Notes: generated by a model from the sequence alone, not told the origin. 64,000 nt of DNA from Cepaea nemoralis (GCA_014155875.1 JACEFZ010021714.1:144501-208500), one strand, 5' to 3'. Shown: positions 1-11,640, counted from the stretch's first letter. Numbers and translations are program-made.

Positions 1-1019
1 AAGAACAATATTAGGGTTGGAGAATTCCCCCAAGGTTTGAACTTTGTTAAGTGTGCCATATTGGACTACATGGTAGTAATCTGACTATGGGCAAGATGGA
101 GATTAATTAAGAATAATTAATCGTAACTTATTCACTCTCTGAACTAATTCCTTCAACTAATAAGTATATTGTCTAGAGAAATACGCTAGTTTTGAAATTA
201 AGCACATAATTAACATATCTTCACTCTAATCGTCTACTGATTAACTCAGGTTTCCTTCCGCAGGCGGATACCTAATTTCGAGAATCACGTAATGTAATTT
301 ATCCTTATTTTTAATGCCACATGTGACGAGCTTTGCGTTTTACCCTTGTCGGCAAGCCACATAGCACAAACATGGTCCTAATTCTAGTATTAGTTAACTA
401 ACACTAGTTTTAATTAATAGTATGTATTATCGATCGGCATGGCCTTTAGATTTTGCCGGCATATCAACACACACAGAAAAAGTGTTAACAAAATTATTAT
501 CAACTCACCCTGCAACTAGATTTTGACTGGCCTATCGGGTGTGGAGACTATCATTGGCTTTTCTATGTTTTAGTGGGTTGTTCGGCTTAACAAGAGCCAG
601 AAAAAATGTCTAAGACACAGACAGGTGTTCAATTTTAGCCAATTGACTTGATAGTTAGCTCCTGTCACCCTCCAGTCTGATGTCAGAAATGGCAGAGGTT
701 AGGGTGCTACCGGAAGTTAACTTCTCATCAAGTAGAGTTCCCTTCCTGTGGCCTAATTAAACTTCACAGCCAAACTTGAATATCAAATTCAGCCTGACTT
801 GATTTCTTGGCGTGTAAACAAACTCTACACTACATTTACTTCTAACTATAAGAGGAAATGATATTTTAGCTCTCTCTCTCTATAGTGGTATGTATATAAA
901 TACACTAAACACAGATGATCTAAGCTAATATATGAAAATATAGCCAACAATGAAGATTAATAATGAATACATAGAGGGGTTTACTGAGGGCTATCTCCAT
1001 CTAATAAAAAACGATCTGA
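1..1019. other. Non-coding stretch, nothing recognised
   Basis: AT-rich DNA without a convincing gene. A short CT run lies near 871-882. Its right end grades into the 3' end of the minus-strand LINE described next, so part of it may be the untranslated tail of that element. I recognise no RNA gene or conserved repeat family here. Confidence 0.4.
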
Positions 1020-1152
1020 GAGTTGGGTCAACCCGTCACAGTTTCCCTACCATCTTCCATTCTTTCTATATGCCCCAGCCATTGCAGTCTATTAGCCTTC
1101 ATGATACTAGTGATTAGTGGGGACTTAATCAGATCATAAATGTCTTTGTTAC

Positions 1153-1803
1153 TGTCAAAGATTTAGGGATATATAAGGAAGACCACAGGGGACGAGAAGT
1201 CAAGGAGAAGCCTAAGGAGGGATAAAGATCATACCCCTGCCCAGGAGTGGGGAGACCAAGGGGAAAGATTAGCTCTACCCAGGGAGTAGGAGGGTGAATG
1301 GTGAGATCGAGAGCTATGAATAGTTCTCTACTCGGACACGCAAGTGTCAACCAAAGAGTTGAGTAGCTATGATCACACCTTCACGAGAAGTGTAGGCAAA
1401 CAAGTAAACTCTTAATAGAGTTTAGTAGTGGACAGACCACTTGAGGCGTGCTGAGAAACTCCAGCACGCAATGCCTACTAACCCACGAGATCCATCCGCG
1501 CGTGGCGTTACCGCCATCGGCGGAGATCGTCAGACGGGGGACTGGACACGAGAACTAGCACATTGTTATCGACGTTGGGTTTCTTTGTGTAGATATAGCT
1601 ATAGCTAGAGCTTAGGACTGACTTTAGAATAAGGAATACTGTGCATTATCATGTGTTTATATAACCTGTGAATCATTTATGGCTCTGCAATTGTAAAGGC
1701 CGAGCCGAAATAAAACTTGTGATAAATCCTCTTGTACGCCTTACGAGTTTCGTGTGGTGCAAGAGAAGTGTCCATGAATGCTTGTCCACTTCGGTTGTTG
1801 ACA
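1153..1803 (+). mobile_element. Solo LTR-like insertion with 5-bp target duplication
   Basis: The insert begins TGTCAA and ends TTGACA, so the termini are an inverted hexamer of the TG...CA type. It is flanked by GTTAC on both sides (1148-1152 and 1804-1808), the 5-bp duplication expected of an LTR retrotransposon. A polyadenylation-like AATAAA near 1709-1715 on the plus strand and a TATATAAG near 1171 suggest plus orientation, but the TATA is unusually close to the terminus. No internal retroelement coding sequence is present, so this is best explained as a solo LTR left by recombination. Family unknown. Confidence 0.7.
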
Positions 1804-1931
1804 GTTACTTCTTCTTTTCCACTCTCCACTTTTTGTATCCCTAATGGGCCCAAAGATACGTCTTAAAACTTTGTTCTCAAAGGTTTGTAATAAGGCTTCG
1901 TCTCCTTTAGTTGTGCTCCAGGTTTAAGAAC

Positions 1932-3621
1932 TAGGGCTGTACCGGATTCAAATTTTTGAAATCCGGCCGGAGCCGGATTTGGCCGGATTTATGAAGTGAG
2001 ATCCGGCCAGAACCGGATTTGGCCGGATTTATGAAGTGAGATCCGGCCGGAGCCAGATTTACAAATAAAAAAATAAAAATAAAATAACGCTCTACATCAT
2101 TTGACTTAGTATAACAGTGCTGGAGACTAATGTGATGTGGTGTAAACAGAGCAAACGAGAAGTCATGGCTGTAGCTTCTTGAAATCCCACTTTATTAGTT
2201 CATTATAGTTGACATTATCAAATATAAACTGACTCTCGCTCTAGATGTTGACATCACGTCTTGCCGGCAAAAGCTATAGTTGGTAACTAACTTGTTCTCT
2301 ACCCTCACGTCACAGCGTGACATTCCCTAGTTACGTCCCAGCGGGGTGCTCACCCGTGCATTGTTGAATACTAGACCCTTTCCCTTGCACACCCCTCCAG
2401 ATCCCCTATCAGAGAGACTCTGTTATATTAGGTGAGTGGAGTCACTCGACTGTTCATTACTGCAGTTCATTACTATAGACATGACAATGATGACATGTAT
2501 TCATATTAAATCATTTAAATGTAAAATAATTACATTTAAATTAGAATAAGTAATTAAGTAATATTAAGTTCCATAAGTTCAAGATGAAACATAATACATA
2601 AGCACATAATGCTAATTTAGTAATTTTAATTTTTAGTTTTCAGTTTCAGTTTTTAGTTCTCACATTGTTTTCAGTTGGCAAATTGGCAGCTCAGTTACAA
2701 CTCACAACAACAGTACATTGAACAGATTGAATTTATTGAAATACATTCATTCAGTAATTTCACTATTTCAGTCAGTCAGTCTTCATTATGACTGTGAAGT
2801 TGAACTCTCAGAGTCAAGAAGGGACGAGTTGTATTTCAGGAAAATCAACGTCTCCGCATTTTGTGGTAAAAGGCTATTACGGTGGTCAGTGGTAATGTCA
2901 CCTGCAGTACTGAACAGCCTTTCCTATGGCACACTTGTAGGTGGTGGTGCAAGAAATGCCTGCGCCAGTCTAGCCATACTTGGAAATCGTTGCTTATTGG
3001 CATGCCACCATGAAACTGGATCTGACTGTCGAGTTTGAAGTGGCCCTGACAGGTACTGTGTCACCTCAGTGTTAATGCTGTTGCCTTCGGCACTTGCAGA
3101 ACGATCTGTGGTGGGATTTTCCTCGACAATTGTGTCAAAACAGCTCCATAGGCTGGACTCGTACTGTGTGGCAGTGCTCACAGAAGTCAAAACACTAGTA
3201 CTACTACTACTACTAGTAGCTGATGGATCCTGTGGACTGACTGTGTTTGCTGAATCAATAATGGAGTTAGCTGCTAACAGCAGATGGGCTCGTGCATCAC
3301 TTCTACCACGTTCGGAGAAGAAGCACAGCTTGAATCGAGGATCCAGTAGTGTGGCACAGGTGTAAATACTGTTGGATTCAATGTCCGCAAATCTGCTGCT
3401 AACAGCTTCAAGCAGGGCTGCTTTCATAGTTTTGATCCCAGCATCACTACCTTCTTTCTGGAGGAAAGCCATGAGTGTTTTCACTAGGGCTGTACCGGAT
3501 TCAAATGTTTGGCCGGATTTATGAAGTGAGATCCGGCCCGAGCCGGAGCCGAAGCCGGATTTGTAAAAATGGCCGGATTCCGGATTTTCCGGAGCCGGAG
3601 CCGAAATCCGGTACACCCCTA
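1932..3621 (-). mobile_element. hAT DNA transposon, defective, with 8-bp target duplication
   Basis: The left end TAGGGCTGTACCGGATT and the right end CCGGTACACCCCTA are imperfect terminal inverted repeats. They are flanked by identical 8-bp duplications TTAAGAAC (1924-1931 and 3622-3629), diagnostic of hAT insertion. Sub-terminal DNA is built from repeated CCGG-rich motifs (ATCCGGCC and its complement). The interior holds only the C-terminal part of a transposase on the minus strand. A second copy of the left terminus begins at about 3486, so the right end looks like a short derivative fused to the element. It is inserted in the LINE at 1020-4470. Confidence 0.88.
2786..3480 (-). pseudogene. 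hAT (ZBED-like) transposase C-terminal fragment
   Basis: The minus-strand translation shows the conserved hAT C-terminal landmarks: ATLLDPRFK, then YLSGPLQTRQSDPVSWW with the paired Trp of the DP-x-x-WW motif, then RFPSMARLAQAFL and PPTSVP. It continues with ERLFSTAGDI, the start of the dimerisation segment, but a premature TAG at 2934-2936 replaces the Ser codon that normally precedes it. After this stop the frame runs on to about 2786. The N-terminal BED zinc finger and first half of the RNase H-like catalytic domain are missing, so no active transposase can be made from it. Confidence 0.85.
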
Positions 3622-4470
3622 TTAAGAACCATACAGCACAACTGGTCTGATCGGTGTTTTGTATATTGTGATCTTGGTGTTACAAGATAGCGCATTTGAT
3701 TTTAGCAGATGTTGTGGTGTATAGTATATCTTATTTCCATAGTTGATTCTAGCTTGTATTTCTTCCCTTATGATGTTGGAGCAGTTGAAGATTGTACCCA
3801 TGTATTTGTATGTTTCCGTTCTTTTAATGGTCATATTATCTATTTGTATGTGGCCAGAGTTTTTAGCTGTTCCTTCTCTTGGTTGATAACCAGCCCCATT
3901 TGTTGAGCTTTTTCCTTTAAATGAGTCAATATTTCAAATGTTTTTTGTTCATTTTCCCCTATAATATCTATATCATCTGCATAACCAAGCAGTCTGGGTG
4001 TTCTTCTAATAGCACATTCCTCCTTTACCTTCCTTACAACTTTCTCTAGAGCCAGATTGAAAAGGAGCGGCGCTAGTGCATCACCCTGTTTCAAGCAAGA
4101 TGTTATTTGGTAAGGGTCTGATTTCCTGCCTTTTTATGTTACTATATTATAAGTATCTTCCATGCATAGTCTGGTCATGTTGATTAACTTCCTTCTTTTG
4201 CTATTTGCCGTAAAATAAATATCTGATCTATTGTTGATCTGTTTTGTCTAACACCCGCCTGGTAGTCACCTAATATGTCTTCTGAATATAGTTTAGGTCT
4301 ATTTAGTAATACCGCGGATAGTATCTTATAGCTTGTGGACAGTAGTGATATTCCTCTATAATTTTCACATTGGAACTTGTCTCCTTTCTTAAAGATAGGT
4401 ATCAATAATGACTCTTTCCAGTCATGGCGTAATTCTTCTGTTCTCCAGATCTTTATTATTTTTTTCATTG

Positions 4471-4969
4471 TTATTATTAGTCCTATGGTATGTGTAAAAT
4501 GTATTATAAATATAATTTAAAAATTGTAAAATATTGTTAACAAATAAGTAAACGTTTTTGTCCATATTGTAAAATATAATGAATAAGTGTATAAGTAAAA
4601 TAAAATTGCAATAATTAGTTATTTATACTGTCTAATAACCTAAAATGGCGACGAAGTGACGCGTTTATTCTTCGGGGAGACGCTGCTTACTGTTTAACTG
4701 TGGATTGTGTGGTGTTATTTCGTATTCGTTTATTGGAAGTGTTCAAAAGAAGCCACGGAAGGCAGGTGGTGGATGAAACTTTGAGGGCAGCCGACAGATA
4801 TTCGTTGGTTATGGTCTCAAGTTTCGCGACGACAGGCAGAGGATCTCTTTCGAGAGACAATGGTTGCGGTCACCCGGCCTGTATGGTCACTGCCATAGAG
4901 GAAAACAACGGCAAACTACCTCTTTAAAAGTGCCTAGTACATTATAATACGCCTAAAGACTGATCATCG
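4471..4969 (+). repeat. Non-coding; right half is a SINE-3-like remnant
   Basis: No gene. From about 4640 to 4969 the sequence resembles the SINE-3 family (see 8577-8808), with the recognisable phrases GGCAAACTACC and GTGCCTAGTACAT near 4910-4945. It directly abuts the next LINE. The left part (4471-4640) is AT-rich and I see nothing in it. Confidence 0.45.
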
Positions 4970-6384
4970 CAAGACAAGGACAGAGACATTAAACTTAGTA
5001 GACTGCTGAACACATTATATGATACTGAAGATGTAACTTCTGAATTATGTAACAATGTATTTATTGCAATCCCAAAGAAATCAGGAACCTTGGAATGTGA
5101 TCAACATAGAACAATTAGTATAATGAGTCACATCACAAAGATTTTGCTACGAATTATCATGCAAAGAGTGAGGAAGAAAATACAACCTGAAATAGGGAAA
5201 GAACAATGTGGATTTGTAGAAGGAAAGGGTACAGTAAATGCTGTGTATATGCTGCGAACAGTTATTGAACGTGCTATAGAAGTAAACAAGGATATACATC
5301 TTTGCTTTATTGACTACACAAAGGCTTTTGATAGAGTTAGACATGTCAACATGATGGATATGCTTGCAGATCTACAAATTGATGGGAAAGACATTAGACT
5401 TATAAAAAACATATATTGGAAACAACAAGCTGCAATAAGGAATGATAATGAAGTGGGACAATATCAGCCTATTAAGAGAGGTGTTAGGCAGAGATGTGTA
5501 ATGTGTCCAGATCTTTTTCCCTATACAGTGAAAATATTTTCAGAAATGTAGAAGATATAAATGGAATCAGCATTTGTGGACGAAACATCAATAACATTAG
5601 ATATGCAGATGATACAGTATTCATTGGAGACAATGCGCAGAATCTGCAACAATTAGTAGATGCGGTTGTTGTACACAGTGAGCAACTGGGTTTAGAATTA
5701 AATTGTAAAAAGACACAGGTTTACGGTCGTCACTAGGAAGAACGAAGTATCACAATGTAATATACAAGTAAATGGGAATATTCTTCAACAAGTGAATCGG
5801 TACGATTATCTCGGATCAGTCATAACAACTGATGGGAGATGCCTTGAAGAGATTAGAACAAGAATCGCCATGGCGAAAGTAGCAAGATGAAAAACTTATC
5901 TGACCAATAAAAAGATATCAATTGAAACGAGAAAAAGAGTGTTGAGGGGATACATAGAGCCTGTTCTTTTGTATGGATGTGAAACTTGGACAATGAGCAG
6001 TCAAGCTGAAAACCATCTGATGGCTGCAGAAATGTGGTTTCTGAGGAAAATGCAAAGAATACCATGGACAGACAGAAAAACCAATGACCAAGTACTATAG
6101 GAAACAAATGAAAATGGTAAATTGATTAGAGAAATTAGACGTAGATAGTCAAAACTTTTTGGACATGTTATGAGAAGAAATGGATTGGAGAACTTGGTGA
6201 CAACTGGTAAGATCGAAGGGAACAGACCAAGGGGAAGACCGAGAAGTAAATACCTGGATGGCTTGGCCACATGGTATGGACGAGAAAGGAACACTGAGCT
6301 GATCCATGACTCTGGTGATCGAGTGAAATGGCGAGTCATGACCGCCCACGCTTTCCGGCATGGTTCATGATTGATTGATTGAAT
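4970..6384 (+). mobile_element. LINE-A copy 1: RT and C-terminal region, TTGATTGATT tail
   Basis: The plus strand encodes reverse-transcriptase blocks in order: FIAIPKKSGTLE, a palm block with FIDYTKAFDRV, GVRQRC, then IRYADDTVFIGDN carrying the catalytic YADD. These are followed by LLYGCETWTMSS, MWFLRKMQRIPWTDRK and a basic RPRGRPRSKYLDG segment ending with a stop at 6367-6369. A short TTGATTGATTGA tail follows. At least two frameshifts (near 5515 and 5720) and four in-frame stops make it a pseudogene. The 5' end is truncated: no endonuclease domain is present. The same family recurs at 34640, 37345, 39525 and 47400. Confidence 0.85.
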
Positions 6385-6465
6385 AATTGAATAGCCTATA
6401 AATAATTCATTATTACTTATTTAGTGTGATAGGTTGTTGTAAACAAAGTGGACATAATATATATG

Positions 6466-6493
6466 CCCCCCCCCCCCCCCCCCCCCCCCCCCC
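6466..6493. repeat. Homopolymer C run
   Basis: Twenty-eight consecutive C. The DNA just after it, up to about 6590, ends in TCCCTGCCCTAG. This resembles the terminus of some hAT elements, but no partner end is visible. Confidence 0.9.
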
Positions 6494-6767
6494 ATAGCTT
6501 TACATTTGTCAATGTGGCCCTACGCACAAAAAAGTTTTCCCATCCCTGCCCTAGCCTAGATGATAGGAATGAGAGAGATGACGAGGTAATAGGCGAAGTG
6601 AGCGGGACAAAACCTGGTCTTGTACAATCAAGGCCTGCAAGCACTTATTTTCGCACTGGCGAAAAGCTGTGCAAGTTTATGGGTTTTATGTAGACAAATA
6701 TTACGCTTAGACGAAATGTCATTTATGTTTGTAAATTTAATTCATTTTGAACAAATAGTTCTCTTCC

Positions 6768-6985
6768 GCCGGTCTCCCTGGCCTAAGTGTTAGCGACGTT
6801 CTCTGTAACCCCGTATATTCTCGTGAGGAACGTAACTTGCGCGAGAATCGGTAGAGGTTCTCGCCACTTTGGTAACTTACGGGGGATGTGAGCCGGCCGC
6901 TCAGAAATCAACAGCAAACTACTGAGCGTAACCTTGCCTAGTACATCAACAGCATATGGATATGCAACATTTTTTAAAAAAAGTT
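6768..6985 (+). mobile_element. SINE-3 family copy, diverged
   Basis: It has the same 3' body as the SINE-3 copy at 8577-8808 (GAGCCGGCCGCTCAG, AGCAAACTACTGAGCG, TTGCCTAGTACATCAACAGC, then GGATATGCAAC and an A/T-rich end). The head is diverged, with a weak tRNA-like promoter. Internal repeats of TTCTCG occur. Confidence 0.6.
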
Positions 6986-6989
6986 ATCT

Positions 6990-7044
6990 CCCCCCCCCCC
7001 CCCCACCACCACCCCTCCTCTTTTGCTCTCTCTCTCTCTCTCTG

Positions 7045-7136
<92 letters not shown>
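6990..7136. repeat. Compound microsatellite C/CT/GT
   Basis: A C-rich run (6991-7015), then (CT)n with one interruption (7024-7085), then (GT)n (7086-7136). Long reading frames here are low-complexity artefacts. Confidence 0.95.
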
Positions 7137-7139
<3 letters not shown>

Positions 7140-7246
7140 TGCTGGTGCAATTACGTTTGCATAAATAATATTTAAAACATAATAACATGATATCAATGCC
7201 TTGATTTATCACTACACTTATTAATACTAATGTTCAAGCATTCTGC

Positions 7247-7291
7247 GGAATTATCATCATAATCATCATCATCATTATCATCATCATCATT

Positions 7292-7344
<53 letters not shown>

Positions 7345-7368
7345 TATCATCATCATCATCATCATCTT
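7247..7368. repeat. (ATC)n microsatellite, probable LINE-C tail
   Basis: About forty ATC/ATT triplets. On the minus strand it reads GATGATGAT and directly follows the end of the LINE coding remnant at 7369-8140, so it is probably that element's expanded 3' tail. The same junction is seen at 50645 with a much shorter tract. Confidence 0.85.
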
Positions 7369-8140
7369 CCACTTCTGCCGTCAATCGTCGTGGGAAGGGA
7401 TAATTTGCGTTCCAGCGCCCGATCGCGGCACTGGATAGTGTCATTCCTTGTGGCTGTACAATGTCTTTGATGTCGTTTAATCCATTTTCTTCTTTGACGT
7501 CCTCTTGGTCTCGTCGCAGATGATCTTTGATGTAAGGCCAGTGATGGTACTTGCTGGAGATGCATTCTAACGACATTGCCAAACCACTTGATCTTCTGTC
7601 TTTCAATAAATGTGGCACAAGGTGTTGATCCCACAGTCTGTCTGATAATAGAATTTCTTACTCGGTCTCGGATGGTTAAGTTAGCAGCTCTCCTCAGCAT
7701 CTCATTTCGCAGGTGTTGATTTTGCGAAGGTGTAATTTGGATAAAGTCCAGGTTTGAGATTGGTAATGGTAGCATAGGGTTGGTGTGAATATGCTGTTTA
7801 TTATCTGTCGTTTTGCGGACATGGGTATATTTGGATGTTTCAGTAAGGGTGATAGTTGATATGTAAGTGCACTAGCTTTTTGACATCTGATTTCAATTTC
7901 TCTGTCCTAATCTGCCATCTTCTGTGATCATGCTTCCAAGATATTTGAATTCTTTAACTTGTTTCAGAGTTGTGTTATCTATCTGTGTACAGCCCAGCGA
8001 TCTGCTAACTCGCATTACTTCGGTTTTGGCTGTGTTTATACTCATATTGTGTCTCCTGCTTGTTGAACTCAGATTATTAATATGATCTTGCATCTTGCAC
8101 TCTGCCCTCGTCAAGCAATAAGTAGGGGACATAAAGATCT
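7369..8140 (-). mobile_element. LINE-C ORF2 C-terminal remnant
   Basis: The minus strand shows MSINTAKTEVMRVSR and VKEFKYLGSMITEDG (the segment after the RT active site), then RRAANLTIRDRVRNS, IKWFGNVVRM and RPRGRQRRKW. These are the conserved C-terminal blocks of endonuclease-type LINEs. It is 5'-truncated and frameshifted near 7870. A second partial copy lies at 50645-51040. Confidence 0.75.
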
Positions 8141-8566
8141 AATATTGTTACAAGGGAGATTACTCAAATTTTAAAAAGAAAATTGTATACATAGAATAAT
8201 ATAATTAACTCACTTACAAACCTTTTGTTGTTCCTACAGAATTAAATTAGTTAACATTACAGTCAGATATCATAATCTAAACAATAACGCTATTAGCTTC
8301 ATTAGAGAACTTGTGTTTAATCTTTTTTAAATTACATTTTATAACCATCTTTTTGCGTTTTATATTTACGTTTAATTTCAAAGAGTTCAGTTTGGAGACC
8401 GTTGAATTGTGAAGTGGAAACGTTCCCCTTCTGGGGAAACAACATTCTTTTAACTGGCCTACCAGGGCCGGGCCACACAAAATGTAGTGAAAATTAATCT
8501 CACCCATCCCAAAACTTTTAGAACATTAAGAAAGAAATGAGAAGGCTGAATATTAACATGCTAGGT
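8141..8566. other. Non-coding stretch, nothing recognised
   Basis: AT-rich DNA without a supported gene; a short open frame at 8277-8507 has no family features. Confidence 0.4.
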
Positions 8567-8576
8567 ATATGTGAGA

Positions 8577-8808
8577 TTGGTCTCTGTGGCTAAGGCCTTG
8601 CGAACGCGGTTTGTGAGCGCGTATACCCGGGTTCGACACACAGCGGTGCTGGTTTTCTCGAAAAAGGTATAGGGGCCGGTCGTTCAGAAAGCAATGGCAA
8701 ACTACTGAACGTAACACTTGCCTAGTACATCAACAGCAGCTGAAAATGCTGGTGTTGACTGCAACGTCCCGTAACAGGGATACGCAAATTTTTTTTTTTT
8801 TTTTTTAA
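8577..8808 (+). mobile_element. SINE-3, tRNA-derived, complete with target duplication
   Basis: The head carries a tRNA-like promoter: TGGCTAAGGCC as A box and GGGTTCGACAC as B box. A body shared with at least five other places follows (GGCAAACTACTGAACG, TTGCCTAGTACATCAACAGC, GGTGTTGACTGCAACG, GGGATACGCAA), then a T-rich 3' end. The 10-bp duplication ATATGTGAGA flanks it (8567-8576 and 8809-8818), so the ends are exact. Confidence 0.8.
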
Positions 8809-8884
8809 ATATGTGAGACTAGAGGATATTATAACTTCCCAGGAATATAACGTACACCATTCTGGTGGAGAGAAAAAAAAAAAT

Positions 8885-9190
8885 TAAGTTGCATGTCCTT
8901 CACAGTCAACCCCAACATTTTCGCTGTTCGTGATTCCTGGGCAAATTTTACGTTCAGTAATTTGCCATTGCTTTCTGAACGACCGGCTCCTATACATTTT
9001 TTGAAAAATAACCAGCACCGCTTCTTTTCATGCTAGGAGTTCTTTACACATGCGGAGACCTCCTGGTTGTTTTGAAGTTGCATATCCCTTACAGGACGTT
9101 GCTGTCTACGCCTGTATTTTCAGCTGTTGTTGATGTTCTTGGCAAGATTATGCTCAGTAGTTTCTGAGTGACCGGCTCACATACCCCGTA
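8885..9190 (-). mobile_element. Two tandem SINE-3 remnants in reverse orientation
   Basis: 8885-9040 and 9073-9190 each carry, in reverse, the SINE-3 body: GTTGCATGTCC, CAACCCCAACATTTTCGCTG, CAGTAATTTGCCATTGCTTT in the first; GTTGCATATCCCTTACA, CAGCTGTTGTTGATG and GAGTGACCGGCTC in the second. Both lack a clear tRNA head. Confidence 0.6.
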
Positions 9191-9450
9191 AGTTAGTTAG
9201 TTAGTCGAGGTTCCAACTTCACGGTAACGCGTCATCCCCATTATGCTCCGTTCCTGTGCCAGTAAATATCACACAAAATGATCCCGTGTCCAATTTAAAA
9301 ATTAGAACAGAGAGGAGTCTCGGCAATCCAACAGCCCGCAAAGGTACACGGTGCATAATTACCGTAAGTAACCTACGCGACGTGATCTTCTGCCAAATAT
9401 CGCTCAGCCGTGTTCCTCACGTGGATATACGGGATTACAGAGAAAGTCGT
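9191..9450 (-). repeat. Dispersed repeat D (about 130-260 bp), copy 1
   Basis: The phrases TTAGTTAGTCG, CCCCATTATGCTCCGTTCCT and ATCACACAAAATG recur at 59050-59175 (opposite orientation) and 63160-63290. It is a moderately repeated interspersed family of unknown class. Confidence 0.5.
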
Positions 9451-10135
9451 TAAATCCCTTCGCCGGGGAGACTGGCATATGTGCTGCTATGTGCCTTAAA
9501 TTTACTATTTAAAATTATAAATTATTGTATCTAGATTTTCTCGTTTATTGTAATGTTTGCTTATTTCGCACCATCCCAAGTCTTTCCCTGGCTCGCGGTA
9601 GTTCCGCCTACGCTCTGACGTTACCGTGGTTTCCATGGCAATACACACAAACGCGCATCTTTCCCGCCTCAGATGCGTCCTGCTGTCAACACAGGTCCGA
9701 CTCTCCAGAAATATTAATTTTGTTTTGCCTGTCATCCATTTTATAGGTTTGCAACAAGGATTTCTTTGTTTGACAGTGATAGGTAATTGAACTACAAGTG
9801 TGAATAGAGGCAATAAAGTAGAAACATAGCATAAAAGTGCCATAGTGTAACAGAGCACCATCTCTGTTTGTGGGTTAATAGGTGGTGTGCAAAGACTAGG
9901 CACGGTTGAGCATCCCGTTGAAAGGTAACTAGGGACGCCCAAGCTGTGACGCGGGGTTAGATATAGACAGTTACCATCGGAGTTTGAAGTCAACAACACC
10001 TATTTTGTATGATCGATGGTCACTTGATATTCTACGATGTATTTGACTAAATAAACAATTGAAAACTCCAGCCAACAGTATTGTCTCTGCTATACAATGT
10101 ACCAACACTGTTAAATAGCAGAAATTGGTGCCGTG
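9451..10135 (+). mobile_element. Possible LTR end with primer-binding-like site
   Basis: Near 10060 there is AAATAAACAATTG (polyadenylation-like). Some 70 bases later comes TTGGTGCCGTGACC at 10127-10140, which resembles a primer-binding site just inside a left LTR. A long minus-strand open frame (9505-9999) has no recognisable domain. No paired LTR, gag or pol is visible, so the call is tentative. Confidence 0.25.
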
Positions 10136-10149
10136 ACCACGTACAAGTT

Positions 10150-11640
10150 ACAAAATTGTGCATAAGATTGCAGAACGAGGAAAACCGTTTACCGATGGCA
10201 ACTTCATTAAAGAGTGTATGATGGAAGCAGCAAATGACTTGTGTACTGAGAAAACTGATTAGTTTAGAACTATCAGCCTCTTGGCATGTTCAGTTGTGTG
10301 GAGTACAGAAGAACTTTGAGAAAACATAGTGCTACAGATACGTGAGAAAGCTAGGAACATGTTTTGGTATTCTCTGGCGCTGGATGAATCTACTGATCTC
10401 TCGAGTACGCCACAACATCTCGTGATCATTCGTGGTGTCAGTTTGGACTTTCAGATAACGGAAGAGTTAGCATCCATTTGCAGCATGCATGGAACAACAA
10501 CTGGAAAAGACATTTTCGTGGAAGTGCAACAAATTTTGCAAGACTATAACTTTCTGTGGAATCATCTTCGAAGTGTTACAGTAGATGGAGGAAAAACATA
10601 GCTTGGGTGAGGAAGGGTCTGGTGGGGCAGATCAGGACTCAGTTGGAAGATTTGCAAATTGCGGGCCCTCTGTTCTTACATTGCATCATACATCAGCAGC
10701 ACTCAGTGGGAAAGACATAGATATTTCTTGTGTACTGAAACCAGTCGTTTCTGCTCCGTGAACTCCAATCGGGGACATGCACTCAATCACCGTCAATCCC
10801 ATGATTTTTTTGAATAAATTTATTCTGAATTCTCTGCACTTGCCTTATCACACACCAGTGAGGTGACTCAGCTGCGGCAATGTCCTGTTTCGTTTTTACA
10901 AGCTCCGAAACAAAATAGATGTTTTCATCACTGAAAAAGATAGAACTGATCCACAGCTGTCAGACCCTACCTGGCTGTAAAAATTGTTATTTTTGGTCGA
11001 CATCACATCCCACATAAATGAAATGAACTTGAAACTTCAGGGAAAAGATAACCTCGTCTGTGATCTCTACAGAATCATCTAAGGATTTTGGAGAAAGCTT
11101 TCATTGTTTCAAGCACAGTTGGAAGGAGAAAACTTTTCTAATTTTCACTGTTTCAAATAGTTTTGTGCTACAATCGCGGAAAATGTCAACCTCGATTTTC
11201 CGAGGAAAAAAACTAAACAAACAAAAAACCCCCTTTATTCATGACTTTAAGAAACAGTTTTTGGAGAGATTTTCAGATCTTGAAAGAACTGAGAGTGACA
11301 TTTGTCTGTAACATTGTAAACTTGATGATGTGCCAGCTGAACTACAGTACAGTTGGAGCTCATTGGTTTGCAAGCAAATGACTTGTTGAAAGAGAAGAAC
11401 AGAGAAGGAACAATTATTAAATTTTACCGCTGCTTACGTGATGATGAGTTTCCGAAACTGAAGAAATTTTCCGCTGGTATGGCATCAGTGCTTGGAACAA
11501 CTTATGTCTGTGAGCAAATATTTTCAAAAATGAATTATGCGAGGTCAATACATCGAACGAGATTGACTGATAAACATTTGAAAGCAATTCTCTTGATTGA
11601 ATGCTGCAATTCCAAGCCAAACATTGAGGATATTTGAAAG
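10150..11640 (+). pseudogene. hAT transposase remnant, GTF2IRD2/FAM200-like
   Basis: Separated plus-strand blocks match the hAT transposase subfamily domesticated in vertebrate GTF2IRD2 and FAM200: KARNMFWYSLALDESTDLSS (catalytic-region Asp), GTTTGKDIFVEV and SVTVDGGKT at 10329-10590. At 11353-11637 come FPKLKKFSAGMASVLGTTYV, CEQIFSKMNYARS and HRTRLTDKHLKAILL, the C-terminal dimerisation segment. Frameshifts, stops and a degenerate middle show decay. CCCCTGCCCTAG at 11968-11979 may be its right terminus; I could not find the left one. Confidence 0.8.

Larger units (their letters stand above)
1020..4470 (-). mobile_element. LINE (non-LTR retrotransposon) ORF2 remnant, interrupted twice
   Basis: Read on the minus strand from 4470 downwards, it gives reverse-transcriptase blocks (NYRGISLLSTSYKIL, the catalytic YADDIDIIGE, then a KYMGTIF block) and, further down, the C-terminal blocks ENKVLRRIFGPI and RLQWLGHIERMEDGR. 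The element is cut by a hAT transposon (1932-3621) and by a 651-bp LTR-like insert (1153-1803). If each insert and one copy of its target duplication is ignored, the LINE frame continues across both points, apart from one codon turned into TAA at the hAT junction. Internal stops and frameshifts show it is dead. The family is an endonuclease/RT LINE; clade not determined. Confidence 0.85.

Noticed and set aside
4700..4927. 75-codon plus-strand frame
   Set aside because: Overlaps a SINE-3-like remnant and has no family features.
7193..7618. Asp-rich 141-codon frame
   Set aside because: The Asp run is the (ATC)n microsatellite and the rest is LINE-C in the wrong frame.
9505..9999. 164-codon minus-strand frame
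   Set aside because: No recognisable domain or exon borders; lies in probable LTR or repeat debris.
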